Shown here piece after piece: positions 1 to 11,021 of a DNA stretch of 64,000 nucleotides. Source of the DNA: Linyphia triangularis. Lineage: Eukaryota > Arthropoda > Arachnida > Araneae > Linyphiidae. Made by a program: the position numbers and the translations under genes. The stretch spans positions 109,874,442-109,938,441 of the forward strand of contig OZ021722.1 in NCBI GenBank assembly GCA_963978545.1, in the 5' to 3' direction. The stretch's first letter is position 1. Each line of letters opens with the position of its first letter. The notes under the pieces were generated by a model. That model worked only from the letters and a program-made list of their open reading frames with translations, was not told the origin of the DNA and searched no databases.

Positions 1-1115
1 GACCTACCATTAAGGTTTTCGTCAAAATTGCGCATGCGCATAATGTAGCTGCCTTTGAAAAAATCATGTTTTTTAGTAATTGCTAATAAACGGCTCTAAC
101 GATTTTGATCAAAATCTCTGTGTTAATGCCTTGTAAAGTGTTCTAAACATCCCCACTTGCGAAATTTTAGTGAAAATGCCTTAATGGCGTAAAAAAATTG
201 AAAAACGAATGCCTTCAACACAGAGTTCTCTTTGTTTGAACATAACTTATCAATGATCGTTTTTTCTCCTCTTCTCAGTATCACTTACAAGAAAAGATAA
301 TTATCGGAAATTATATCACCAAAATTCCCATTTTGGCGAAGTTTTTTTTTTTTTTTCTTTCTTTCTCAATACATTTAGAAGAATTATCGAAAAAAATATA
401 TCGCCAAACTGGCCAGTTTTTCTAAACGAATGATGGAAATATAAGAACGTTTAAGGACACAAATCCACATCTGTAATATAGTGTGATTGAAAATTCTGCG
501 ATGTTCCACACCTCTAGTTAGCATTCATTACCTTGGGCCCAAGGGTATTGTTTTCAACTGGTCAAAAGTGTCGGCCTTTGTCCATTCTCACTAACTGTTT
601 GAGAATGTGCACAGGACATACTGAAAAATGCTTCCAAATGATGTTTTTTTATGCCACCCACATAGCCCACGGACATCCCAAGGAAGTCCCATGGCCCTCC
701 CTCATGCTAAAGGCCTTTTTCCGCAAGAGCGCCCAAATTCTTCCCGCCTAGGGATTAACCCCAGGAGCTTAAAATGTCCGCTTTTAAGGCTCCCTCATTC
801 TTCCCCAGGAGTTCACCACGAGGAACTACTAGGGAACGATATGGGAAGGAGATTTTAAGGTCAACCAACCTGCAGTAGCGCATAGGCTAATCGGGCATGG
901 ATTTTTATTTATTTTCAGTGAAGAAATCCAATTTAATATCTGGGATGATTGTATTGGTTATTTTTGCTTCCTATGGCATCTTTAAATATCAAAATTACAC
1001 TAAGAAATGTCACTTCCTGAAAGCTTTTCCGCACATAGATGGCTTTTGAGCCAATTGCTGAATACTCCCATAAAATAACTTAGAAAAATAAATAATTTAG
1101 GCACCTAAATAACTA

Positions 1116-1155
1116 AAATTCCTTTTTATGAAAATATTTTCATAAAAAGGAATTT
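1116..1155. repeat. Perfect 40-bp loopless palindrome
   Basis: Each half is the exact complement of the other, centred between 1135 and 1136, with the right half reading ATTTTCATAAAAAGGAATTT. No spacer is visible. It lies inside the family X interior and could extrude as a cruciform. Perfect palindromes without a loop are unstable in cloning, so its survival suggests recent origin or an assembly that resolved it well. Confidence 0.85.
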
Positions 1156-1364
1156 AATTACTTAAATTATTATTCAACAATTACTAAAACTCATAACATT
1201 AAATCCAAGAATAAATCATACTAAATTGAACCTATGTTGTTAGCATTTAAAATCACATCTAATACAGTATTTTAAGCCTGAAGAAATGCACTTAAATTAA
1301 TTTCATCTTGATTACATGGTTCTACTCAGAAACCAAATTTCATTCATTTTCATAAGAAGATGGT

Positions 1365-2720
1365 AAAATATAGAGTAGCACATTCTTAAGTCTTAACTTA
1401 AAAAATTTAAAACCTCGACTGGAAGTAACTTTTTAAATTTAGTTTACCATAAAACATCACCAGAATTCCCTTTTTATTGATGGCATATGATCCATAAATA
1501 TAGTTTAAGCTATTAGATGCTGTTTTAGCTGTTAAAGATAGACTTCCGGTCAAAATGCATATCACTTCCGGTTGAACATTTTTTACTATTTTTTTTCACC
1601 TTTTATCTATATTTAACATATTACACATGTCTATAAAGTTCATGATTTTGGTTATGACCCCACATATAACTATTTTTATTGATAAAAACTAATATGTTAT
1701 GCCTAACTTTGAACTAGTATAAAAACTCGACCGAAAGTGAAATCTGAGTGGCTCCACTTCGTAAAATGATTAGAATGATGTATTCTATCAATGTTCCAAA
1801 CTTACAGACTTGTTTCACGAAATGCCATTTTATTCCCTCTAGCCGCTCTACTATAAGAAAAAAAATTAGCGTAAGCTCTGAAATTTGCTTATGCATTGAT
1901 TTCCGGTTGGTTGGTTGTTTTCAGATTATCTGGCGCCATCAGCAACACGAGGGCTATAATGCGCCGAAACATTCGTCATTAGACAATTCAACATACATTT
2001 ACAAACACCCATGCCTAACTCGGGACTAGAACCCTCAACCTCGCAGCCTAAAAGCTAGCACGCTAACCACTATACCGTTAGGTCAGATTTCCGCTCGGAA
2101 TTTTAGTCACTTCTGGTTGAAATTTTTCATTTTAAATTTAGCAAATTCATTCTTACAATTTGATATATAGAACATGAAAGAAGTACATTAGTTTTTAAAA
2201 GTGACCCTTTATATGAAGGTGAAGTATTAAAAATGCCCATTTTTAAGCCAAACTCTGAAAAAAAGAAGTCTAAAACCTCAACCGGAAATAATATCCGAGT
2301 GGAATATTTCCATTTGGTACGTTATCAAAATCAACCCTTTTATATATAAAATGTGTTTTATGTGTGTATTTCAAGCTGTTGGAGTCGATTAGGGACAGAC
2401 TTCCGGTCGAAATTTTAACGACTTCCGGTTGAAATTTAAAAAATTCTTATTCTTTAATGCAAGCCTAACTATTTAACATATTATACGTGTTAATAGAGTT
2501 CATATTTTTTACCGTGAACCTACAATTCACCGTTTATATTGAAAATAAAAGCATATTTTAGGCCCAACTTTGAAGTATTATAAAACCTCGACCGGAAGTG
2601 AAATTCGAGTTGTCCCACGTCTTAAAATGATTAAAATGACATCTATCAATGTGCAAAATTACAGACTTGTTTCATGAAGTGCAGTTTTTTTTTCCCTCTA
2701 TCCGCTATACTATAAGTAAA
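1365..2720. repeat. Diverged tandem repeats inside family X
   Basis: A pair of motifs recurs in order. One is GACTTCCGGTC...ACTTCCGGTTGAA, near 1541, 2087 (degraded) and 2397. The other is AAAACCTCGACCGGAAGTGA, near 1409, 1724, 2273 and 2584. Downstream text (ACAGACTTGTTTCA, CCCTCTA..CCGCT) is shared by the units at about 1740-1860 and 2590-2715. The units are direct repeats of a few hundred bases, well diverged, and one of them is broken by the SINE at 1916-2085. Confidence 0.6.
1916..2085 (-). mobile_element. tRNA-derived SINE, copy 1
   Basis: Read on the minus strand, the element begins with a tRNA-like head. An A-box-like GGTATAGTGGTTAGCGTG and a B-box-like segment sit about 35 bases apart. 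A tRNA-unrelated body follows, ending in a short CCAA-type tail (plus strand GTTGGTTGGTTG). The flanks carry the direct repeat GATTTCCG at 1908-1915 and 2086-2093, a plausible target-site duplication. The B box of this copy is altered (GACTAGAACCC on plus), so it is probably dead. Three more copies lie at 9717, 14085 and 63382. Confidence 0.85.
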
Positions 2721-3282
2721 AACGAGGGGAGAAGAAAAAACGATCGTTGATGAGGCATGCTCAAGGGAAGAGAGCTCTGTGTTAAAGGCATTCGTTTTGC
2801 AACTTTTTACGCCATTAAAGTATTTTCACGGCAATTTCGGAGGTGAGGATGTTTAGAACACCTTATGTGGCATTACCACAGTGATTTTTTACTAAAATCA
2901 TTTAAGTCGTTTTTTAGCAATCAGTGAAAAACATGATTTTTTCAATGGCAGCTACCTATGCGCATGTGCGATTTTGACGAAAACCTTTATGGTAGGTCCC
3001 ATGGCCATCACCGGCCCTCACACCAAATTTTAACATCGTAGGTTCGTGAGTTATGCTGACCACAAACACACATACTCACAGACAGACAGTTTTCTAGATA
3101 AATTTTTTGAAATCAGGTAGGTAGGAGTTTAACGGCGCAAGGGCAACACATGGGCCAAACTGCATCAGGATGTTCCAAAACTTATAGAAACGTAAGAAAA
3201 AAAAATCGATTTTTATTTTTTACCGAATGCTATACTTTCATTACCCTATGTATTACATATGGATAATTCAAAGTAAAAAAAA

Positions 3283-3490
3283 ACTCATTATTTGACAAGT
3301 TATGACATATTTGGCTATCGGATCTAGTGCAATTCATTCAAAGTTGATTTTTGACCCGTTTCGGCCATTTTTGCCACGCCAGACCAGTGGATTCGTATAT
3401 AATCCACTCACTTTTCCCTACATTCTATAAAAAAAAATCCGAATGATGTAGATGAGGTACCTAAACATGCAAACGTATCTCAGTCGATAT
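3283..3490. mobile_element. Family Y fragment (right arm)
   Basis: This matches the right arm of the palindromic family Y element at 29388-30037. Shared text includes TTTCGGCCATTTTTGCCACG, CCAGTGGATTCGTA and TAAAAAA..TCCGAATGATGT. It directly abuts the end of family X, as X and Y also do at 31320, so the two may be parts of one larger composite family. Confidence 0.6.
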
Positions 3491-3936
3491 GTTGCTGCCA
3501 GCATTCCCCCTCATCCCCAAAAGAGTTCCTTAAAAATGTCTCGAATATCCCTAGCCTCCAGTAGTTGGTTTTATGTAAAAATGTGTAAGGAAATCATACC
3601 CCAGCTGCATCATATACGCTTGACAACTTCGGATGAATGCTAGTCCGTAGCCAGGATTTTTTTTCCGGAAGGGGAGGGATATGGTCGAAGATTTGATTAA
3701 ATATACATAACAAGTTACACAAAAAAAGATGGAGAAATGGTAAAATAAGATTTCACACGATTTCGGGAAGGGTAATAACCCGTCGGTCTCCAACCCCCCC
3801 CCCCCCCCCCCCCCCCCCGTCTAAAGGCCCTGGTTGAGTGGTTTAGCTTCGATTGTGATAAACGGAAAGAATACACACGCCGAGGAAACTTAAAGTAACA
3901 AAACAATTTTCTCTTAAATTTAATGTATTTAATACT
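3491..3936. other. Unassigned stretch with a 25-base poly-C tract
   Basis: No gene is seen. A run of 25 cytosines occupies 3794-3818, next to purine-rich text (GGAAGGGGAGGGATATGG). Similar wording (CCGTAGACAGAGGGGATGGG, then a C-run) recurs near 63750, so this may be the decayed 3' end of a dispersed repeat. Short open frames here are low-complexity artefacts. Confidence 0.4.
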
Positions 3937-4454
3937 AATCCTTTATATGCATTGCTAATTTTTGTAATCATTAACAAAGTGCCGTTTCTGTTGCCAGCGT
4001 GTGCTAAGTGCTGGCATCTAATTTTAATTATTAAAAACATCTCTATCAGTAAAATATGCGGTAAACTATTTTTAATTTTTTTTTTTTTTTTTTTTTTTTA
4101 AATGAATGGGAATTTATGCTCTCACATCCAAATATCTTTTATTTATTCTGATTAAAAGAGTTTTGTTATTTATTTATGAAAACAGTTTTATAACAAGAAA
4201 GAATTTCTTCAATGATCGGTTAAATGCTAGTTCAGCGTGATTTGGATGACGGCAAGTTGGTGTAATAGTATTCAATAAAAGCGATATTTTAGTGACAGTG
4301 ACAGCAGTCAAAATTTGATAAAATGCATTTTCATCGACATCGAATCTTTGCCAAGTTTCAATCCGATTAGAAGATGACAAGGGGCTTAATTAAGCTTCCA
4401 CCGATTTTCTAGTCATCAACAAACATACACAAAATCGAAGTTAATATAAAGGAT
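3937..4454. mobile_element. Family Z MITE (AATCCTTTATAT ends)
   Basis: The left end is AATCCTTTATATGCATTGCT and the right end GTTAATATAAAGGAT, giving imperfect short terminal inverted repeats. The body carries a poly-T run and one copy of the roughly 145-base motif that is tandemly repeated at 13.9-14.7 and 33.2-34.0 kb (text such as CAAGTTTCAATCCGATTAGA). No coding capacity is seen. Sister copies lie at 20717-21233, 21867-22376 and 50049-50548. Confidence 0.7.
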
Positions 4455-4813
4455 AATATATATATATGATTTTTCATACGAGAAACAAATTTGAAACTGA
4501 AAATTCTACATCATCAAAAGATCATTTATTGGATAAAAACAAATAATAATAAACCATTTCAGATAATAAAAAACACTATTACTGTAAAATAACTACATAT
4601 ACCTGTACAATAATATATCCACACAAAATATCTAACGAAAAGTTACTTAGTAACTTAAATTATGCCGTTTTAACGTTACTAGTTATCTACACTTTGACAA
4701 ACTCATGCAATCTTCCCTGGAAAATAATCAATTGAATTATGACAAAATAAAAACGCAAGCTTCATTTAAAAAAGAGGCAAAAGCTTTTTACACATTGTTC
4801 TTGTTTTTTCCCC

Positions 4814-5002
4814 TTAGGCAAGGAAGTTACTCCAAAAATACTCGGAAAGTCTATTTTTAGCGAAAGGGATTCGATATTCGAAAGGACCTCTAACGAAAAT
4901 CATTGGTCCATTCATTGATTCTGTTGATGACGTGGAGTCGTGACGTAACGGCACTGCTGATGACGTCACACCTGTCAAAAGGTCCCGTACGAGGTATAGC
5001 AC
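4814..5002 (-). other. Open frame (62 codons) with unusual composition, unidentified
   Basis: An ATG-initiated frame on the minus strand runs without stops through a stretch richer in G+C than its surroundings. Its translation starts MLYLVRDLLTGVTSSAVPL and has no motif I recognise. The same bases hold three CRE-like sites, so the openness may be a by-product of a regulatory region. No clear splice sites or family were found, so coding is uncertain. Confidence 0.2.
4928..4968. promoter_or_regulatory. Cluster of three CRE/ATF-like sites
   Basis: TGACGTGG (4928-4935), TGACGTAA (4941-4948) and the perfect palindrome TGACGTCA (4961-4968) occur within 41 bases, at start spacings of 13 and 20. CREB/ATF-type bZIP proteins bind TGACGTCA. 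No transcript can be assigned, so function is inference. Confidence 0.35.
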
Positions 5003-5744
5003 TTTTTTTTCAATGGAGATGAAAGTTACTAGAAACAGAACGTTACAAAGGAAATAAACAAAAACTTAGGTAACAATATTTAAGCTACGATAGACACACA
5101 TAAAAAACAACGAATGGCAGGTGACTATCTCGTGCGGTTTTGTTTTTCTTTTATTGTAACCTTTTAGATGTCGCGCAAAATTCTACGATACTATTAATTA
5201 TTAATATTAAGTTCCAGATAGCTTAATTTCTTGCTTACTATTTAGCGTTGTGTATCGAATGAAATAAATTCGATTAAAATTTCGACGATTTTAACGCAAT
5301 TTGGAAATTCTACGATTTTAAATATATCGCTTTATAGTGATATGGATCTAACACCAATTTTGGTAATAAAACACTTTTTTGAAATAATTTGAAACAGGAA
5401 GACGAAGATCAATCGATTCATACAAGTTGTTACTTGATCGCTGAAATAAATTCGTGGTAAATGAATGAAACGTAAAAGCACTAAGTTGATGTTGATTCAG
5501 CACTTGAGAATATTTTGTTTGCTCTACTGAAAACTTTGGCAACTTGGAATTAGTACATATTTACAAAGAAAAAAATCATTTAAACATTTTGTTTGAATTC
5601 CACAGAAATACTTAGAATCAATGTATCGAAAATATATAAGGGAAAGCTTTAGAATGAGTTTGTTCATCAAAATGTTGAAGTAAAGTTTGGAAAGGTCTTT
5701 TTCTCTATCATTTACTAACACATTTAGAGGTAAGAAGAGTAACT
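5003..5744. other. AT-rich stretch with nothing recognised
   Basis: No repeat family shared elsewhere in the window, no RNA gene and no convincing coding pattern was seen. The open frames are AT-driven. Confidence 0.4.
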
Positions 5745-6429
5745 AGGGGTTGTGGAACACCACATAAATTTAATATGGTCGTTTCCATATTTTCACTCAT
5801 TTCAATAATAATGGCCAGTTTGGCGATATTTTTGCCAATAATTTTTACATCTGGGGGAAAAAATCCCCACCAAGATAGTACAATTGCGATGTTATTCGAT
5901 AGACATTATATTGTGTTTTCTTGTGCGTGATACAGAAAAAAACCAATCGTAATGGGCGATGCTCAAGAGCAGAGCACTCTGTCTTAAAGACACTCGTTTT
6001 TCAACTTTTTACTCTTTTATCGCATTTCTTTTGGAATTTCGATGGGTGGGGACTAATAGAACATTTTTAGAGGTATTAGCACAGAGATTTTAATCAAAAT
6101 CATTAGGAACGTTTTTGATTAAAATCTCTGTGGTAATACCTCTTAAAGATTCCTGATTTTAACCTTAGACGCATGCGCGATTTTGAAGAAAATTTTAATG
6201 TAGGTCCATTGGCTATCACTAACCCACAAACAAAATTTGAACTTCGTAGTTCAATTTGTTCGGGAGTTACGAAGACTACGTACTTACAGATAGACATTTT
6301 TTCTAGCCGACATTTTTAAATCAGGGTGTTTCAAAACATTCAGAAATTCAAAAATATCGATATGTTTTTTGGCAGAATGCTACACTTTCCTTACCCTATG
6401 TATACGTATGGGTAATTGAATGTAAAAAT
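5745..6429 (-). mobile_element. Family X half-element (right arm)
   Basis: The arm runs through ATGGCCAGTTTGGCGATAT, the CGCATGCGC box (near 6170) and TAGGTCC, to the terminal palindrome near 6395-6429 (TTACCCTATG..GGGTAATTGA). No matching left arm adjoins it, so this is a solo half-element in the orientation opposite to the copy at 7533. Confidence 0.65.
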
Positions 6430-6823
6430 TTATCTCAATAAGAAAAGATCGTGATTACTTATCTAGAAAATTGTTCATCCAAATACCTTGATCGGAAAAT
6501 TATTATTTTAAATGAGTGTGGTTTAAATTGATCTTGATCAACTATTGTCAGAGCAACGAGACATCTATTAACATCAACCAGAGATCGTAGTGGTTAAACA
6601 GATGGGCGCTGGTTCATAATTGCCAGAGTTCAACTTCGACGACTCTTTTGAAGGCGATCTTAGAGGACCAACTTACTTTTTAAATTGAAGTCCGTAAGTG
6701 GCAACTATTGTGCCTCACTCTATTTCTACAGTATGTAAAGGCCATTTTAGAAGTAAAAAGAATTTAGATAAATCGACAAATCACGTACATTTGTACGTAT
6801 GATAGAATTTTTTTGAGAGAGCT

Positions 6824-7326
6824 TTAACCCTTAAATGCATATTGTTGCCTTTTCGATACATTCCTTAAATGCGTAGAATGTAGATCTCTTTATGTAGTAA
6901 CCTTTTGCATAGTGTTTTTATTTTAATTTAACCGAAACTATTTTATCGTTTTCGAACGCAACTATAATCTTTGACAGTTTATTTCTTTATCTGTGACAAT
7001 TTTTATTGTTGGGGGCGCTGTTGTCTGAGTACAATTTCATTTCGGCGGGTGTTAACGATAATTTATATAAAAAGTAATAAAAACACACAGGAAAAATTGT
7101 TTTCTGGTAAAAACAAGGTAGAGTAACGAATTATATTTATATTTTTGCATATACGGATAAATTTATGCGAGGAAAATGCAGCTTTTTTTGTGATGTAAAA
7201 CTACATCAATATGCAAAATCCTTATGTTGTTTTTTTATTATTATTTTTCTCTTTAGCTACACCCATTTCTTAGTTGATTTCAAATTTTATTTATTGAAAA
7301 TAAAATGTCATACATTTAAGGGTTAA
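6824..7326. mobile_element. piggyBac-like MITE, TTAA-CCC ends
   Basis: The 503-bp segment is bounded by TTAA at both ends. Inside these, CCCTTAAATG on the left is matched by CATTTAAGGG on the right. TTAA duplication with terminal CCC is the signature of piggyBac-type transposition. There is no coding frame, so it is non-autonomous. It lies between two facing family X half-elements. Confidence 0.7.
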
Positions 7327-7532
7327 ACAAAATAGGTGGGAGCGATGCGTGCCTAAAGAAATAACTTAGTTTTTTGAGCCGCTTTTGGTACCTGTGAGCC
7401 ACTGCTCATTGTTACTTAATTGAGTTACGGTCTGTCCAATTCTCTTTCATTTTCAATTGTGGTTAATGCAAAGTGGCAATGTTGATTAAAAGAAGAACTA
7501 TTTTCTAAAACTTTCTATAGAAAACCCTTGCA

Positions 7533-7861
7533 TTTTTACTTTCAATTACCCATATGTGTTATACAGAGGGTAATGAAAGTATAACATTCGGTAGAAATTT
7601 TGTTTCTCGATATTTTTACATTTCTCTACATTTTGGAACACCCTGATTTCAAAAAAAGTGAACTAGAAAAAAAATTCTGTCTGTATGTGTATCTGTGGTC
7701 AGCCTTACTCCCGAACAAATTGACCTACGATGGTCAAATTTGGTATGAGGGTTGCTGGTGGCCATGAGACCTACCATTACAGTTTTCGTCAAAATCATGC
7801 ATGCGCATAAGGTTGCTAAAAAATGGCTCCAACGATTTTGATAAAAATCACAGTGCTTCCA
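7533..7861 (+). mobile_element. Family X left arm, truncated
   Basis: Starts TTTTTACTTTCAATTACCC and passes through GGGTAATGAAAGTATAACAT, the CCCTGATTTCAAAAA box, GACCTACCATTA and GCATGCGCATAA. It stops abruptly near 7861, so only the terminal part of the arm is kept. Confidence 0.65.
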
Positions 7862-8333
7862 CCTATCCTAGATAAAAGAAAACAACGCATCTCATTTCGT
7901 TCCACTCAAAAAACATGTAATGAATTCCGTTAGTTTTCAAATCGAACTGTATAAATTTAAACATTTCGAGACCTATTGGGACTTTAAAATCGTTTTCCAT
8001 GAAGTTCGTTGTTAAATTGTTGGAGGGCAGTACAAGCTTATTTCTCTTTACATGCAAACACACATGGACGATTTTGAACCTTCTAGATACTTGTCTGTAG
8101 TAAGCATCCAAAGAGAAACAAAGGGTCATTCAAAAATGGATAATTCGCGCATTTTTAAAAAACTAGTGAAACTTATTTATTTTTAGGAAGAATTTCTTTC
8201 TGATTACAAATACTTAAACAAAAGTTCTTTAAAAAAAAATTAGTTATTTAAATATTAAGAAACGAAAATGCCCCTAAACCGAGCCAAAACTAGTCCAATC
8301 AAAACACTCAACAAAATCTGTGACGTCAAAGCT
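7862..8333. other. No recognised feature
   Basis: An 88-codon minus-strand frame crosses this region, but it shows no motif and its residues follow the AT-rich base composition. A perfect TGACGTCA lies at 8321-8328. Nothing else is supported. Confidence 0.35.
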
Positions 8334-8529
8334 TTATTCAGCTCTCTATGGTTATCGTGAGGTGTCTTCCAAATAGTTGGCGTTGGTTTGGTAGACAGTA
8401 AGTTACCATATAACGTACATGTTTGCGCGATTTGCGAGAAGCTTGCAAAATTGGTTTTCGCTTCTGCATTTCAAGGCAAGATGTTTGAGAACTCTTGACG
8501 TCACATTCAATCCGAGGCGAATGAATCAT
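8334..8529 (-). CDS. Candidate small gene or last exon, unidentified
   Basis: A 63-codon minus-strand frame starts MIHSPRIECDVKSSQTSC and is basic in the middle (KSRKHVRY). It is richer in G+C than its surroundings. Its stop codon overlaps an AATAAA hexamer (plus TTTATT at 8333-8338), a typical polyadenylation signal. Perfect TGACGTCA palindromes lie just inside its 5' part (8496-8503) and just beyond its 3' end (8321-8328). I recognise no family. It could be a terminal exon, a small protein or chance. Confidence 0.25.
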
Positions 8530-9321
8530 TTTCTCGCTAACGTCTAACAGGGGAACTTTGATTGCAAAAAAAGGAAAAAGTGCTTTGAGCAGAAATTTTT
8601 GTGTTTATGGCCTTTTTGAAACATTTAGAATTGAATAAAAAAAAATGTGAGAATTGTCCATTGAAGAATAAACTCTATAGAAATAGTTTTCGAAGTCACA
8701 ATGGGTCTCGAAACGTTTAAAGTATTAGCCCAATCAGTACATAAAGGGTTAAAATAAAACAAACCAAATTCATCAAGTCAGAATCTAGTGCGCACAAAAT
8801 TGCATTCCTCCTTTATTAGCACCACCTTATTTCGGGAAATTTGTACCAAATAATCCGAGCAGTTCTTATTCATCCCGCACAATGACAAAAACAGTCATCT
8901 TTCTTCATCAAGAAGCAATAAAACTTACTACATTTTATTCGACTTCCAAAGCCATGCGCGTTGCCATCCTCCAGTATGTAATTTCCATAAACAAAAGGCA
9001 TCTGTATAATGCAAAGATCATACGCGTCACCAAACATGGATGGAAAGCATTTCGTGTGCATGCGCGGTTGTATCCTTTTAAATGTGGTGGGGCTTTGTTA
9101 TTCAGTCCTCTTTTGTGTGTAAACAGTGGGGGGGCTCTGCTGGAGAGATCCCTAATGGTTCCTGTCAACTCCAGCAGCCTTTTTCTTCTACTGGTGGACT
9201 TTTCTCTGCTGGTGACTGAGTTTATCTTTCCCGAAACAGTTTTTCTTGATCAGATCTCGGACTGTGGTTTTAGTTTGGCGCATTTTCGCGTAATGCCTCC
9301 ACTTGATTTAGTTCTACCATT
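8530..9321. other. Mixed stretch with long open frames on both strands, unidentified
   Basis: From about 8880 to 9320 the composition is richer in G+C, and both strands stay open (169 codons on plus from 8882, 63-77 codons on minus). No plus-strand motif is recognisable and the frames mirror each other, so neither is called as a gene. CAATAAAA (8915 plus) and AATAAA on minus (plus TTTATT near 8934) face each other. That could mark a convergent polyadenylation zone or be chance. Confidence 0.25.
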
Positions 9322-9716
9322 CAGAGGAAGTCCTAGGAAGGATTATTCCATACAATCGATATGCTACAGTCTTCTAGCCCAGTGCATTTAGAAACTACTT
9401 TGTATAACCACCTTGACATTTTGTGAGTTGGTACGAAAATGATCACTTAAAGAAATGACATAAATTAAAAACTTGAAAATATCGTCTGGTATATTTTATT
9501 TTATGTTTGAAATCCTTACGTCAATGCCTATTGCGGTGGCGCCATCTGCAATTGTCTTTTGACTTTTTTTAATTTTCATTTATAATAAGTATTAAGTGAA
9601 AAAAATTGTTATTTCATTAAGAGATAATTTTTGCACCGACTCACCAAAATTCAAAGTTTTATGCAAAGTAGTTTTGAAGTGAATTGAGCGAGAAGAGTAT
9701 AACATAGCGAGTATAG
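9322..9716. mobile_element. Palindromic MITE M, copy 1 (right end cut by SINE)
   Basis: The left arm GAGGAAGTCCTAGGAAGGAT, then CTAGCCCAGTGCATTTAGAA, reappears inverted toward the right (GTATAACATAGCGAGTATAGG near 9695-9717). The interior GTGGCGCCATCTGCAATTG matches the GTGGCTCCACCTGG core of the other copies. The SINE at 9717 interrupts the right arm. Copies 2 and 3 lie at 40366 and 51005. Confidence 0.7.
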
Positions 9717-9898
9717 GTTGGTTGGTTGTTTTCAGATTATCTGGCGCCGTCAGCAACACGAGGGCTATAATGCGCCGAAACATTCGTCATTAGACAAGCC
9801 AACATACATTTACAAACACCCATGCCTAAAACGGGACTCGAACCCGCAACCTCGTGGTCTAGAAGCTAGCACGCTAACCACTGTACCGTTTGGTCGGC
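9717..9898 (-). mobile_element. tRNA-derived SINE, copy 2
   Basis: Full-length copy on the minus strand. The B box is intact (plus GGGACTCGAACCC) and the A-box region reads GGTACAGTGGTTAGCGTG. The tail is CCAA-type. A clean target-site duplication is not evident. The element lies inside the right arm of palindromic MITE M, so it is younger than that MITE. Confidence 0.85.
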
Positions 9899-10354
9899 CA
9901 GGTAGGTTAGAAGCCAAGAACATCTAACATACTTATATATTACAATACTGGTCGTTACAGTACACGTATAGTCTTTTGTGGATGTCAAACAGACTGGTGG
10001 AATGGCTTTTGTACAACCTTACCAGTATATGTATAGTTTGTATTTATTATTGACTTTATTATTACTTAGTTTAACTTTCTAATTTGAGCTTCTAAGTTAG
10101 AAGCTTACACAATATTTTTTTTATTTTAAAGAAGGGAATACTGATTAGATGCGCTTCTTTCACGCGTGTTTCACAATCGAGGGGCCTAACAATTTCAGTG
10201 TTTTATAAATAGTTAAAATTTGCTCATTGTTGTACGACTTTTTTATCTTTCGCGTAGCATTCGGGATTGGGGATAGTGAGAATACATTTCCTGATCGGTT
10301 TTTACTTTTAGTTATCCATAAGTTAACCTAGCGTAAGAAAATTATCGTTTTCGG

Positions 10355-10392
<38 letters not shown>

Positions 10393-10454
10393 TATTTGCA
10401 GCATTGTGGAACGTCTGGACTTCAAAAATGTGGTTTAGAAAAAATGACTAATGG
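9899..10454. other. No gene; long poly-T tract
   Basis: AT-rich sequence ending in a run of about 32 thymines (near 10360-10391). No family shared with other parts of the window was detected before family X begins at 10455. Confidence 0.35.
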
Positions 10455-10860
10455 GACCTATCATTAAAGTTTTCGTCAATATTGCGTATGCGCAAAACAT
10501 GAAAAAAAAATAATGTTTTGCATCAATTGCTAAAAAACGGTTCAACTATTTCGATCAAAATCGCTACGATAATGCCTATTAAGGTGTTCTAATCATCCTC
10601 ACCTCCGAAATAGCCGTAGAAATCCTATAAAAGTATAAGGAGTTGAAAAATGTCTTCAACACAGAGTTCTCTTTTCCCTTGAGCATCACCCATCAACGTT
10701 CGATTTTTTTTTTTTTTTTTGCCCATGTAAAAATCAATAGCAAAAACATCGACAAACTGGCCATACTTTTAAAAAAATCAGTGAAAATATGAAGACGGTA
10801 AATAACACCATATTAAATTTTAATGTAATGACCCACATGCTCTTTTTGTCACTTTTATTC
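10455..10860 (+). mobile_element. Family X arm fragment
   Basis: Contains GGGACCTATCATTAAAGTTT, the GCGTATGCGC box, the CTAAAAAACGGTTC segment, CCTCACCTCCGAAAT and TCAACACAGAGTTCTC in the same order as bases 1-250. The terminal palindrome is missing, so this is a 5'-truncated left arm. Confidence 0.65.
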
Positions 10861-10981
10861 CTTCAATTTTGAACTCAATCAACTAACTAAAAAAGCAAAA
10901 ATATTTTAGTATTCCATTCAGCAGCATTCAACAGTTATGCTCTCACTTCGTCCGCATCAAAAATATTTCTGGTCAAACGAT

Positions 10982-11021
<40 letters not shown>

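Larger units (their letters stand above)
1..3280. mobile_element. Family X long-inverted-repeat element, left end cut off by window edge
   Basis: Bases 1-410 and about 2715-3280 are inverted copies of each other. The left arm opens with GACCTACCATTAAGGTTTTC, and the right arm carries its complement near 2975-2998. The right terminus is a small palindrome at about 3240-3275 (TTACCCTATG... then GGATAATTCAAAGTA). The same terminus recurs near 6.4, 7.5, 25.1, 31.0 and 60.7 kb. Long inverted arms around a tandem-repeat interior recall foldback-type DNA transposons, but I see no transposase and cannot name the superfamily. The left terminus lies outside the window. Confidence 0.7.

Noticed and set aside
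3715..3906. Frame encoding a poly-Gly run
   Set aside because: Created by the 25-base poly-C tract.
8882..9391. 169-codon open frame, the second longest in the window
   Set aside because: No recognisable motif, the opposite strand is equally open, and its end runs into palindromic MITE M. Described as unassigned instead.
9840..9890. Functional tRNA gene (B box GGTTCGAGTCCC on minus)
   Set aside because: The tRNA-like head continues into a conserved tRNA-unrelated body repeated at four loci with target duplications, so it is a SINE.
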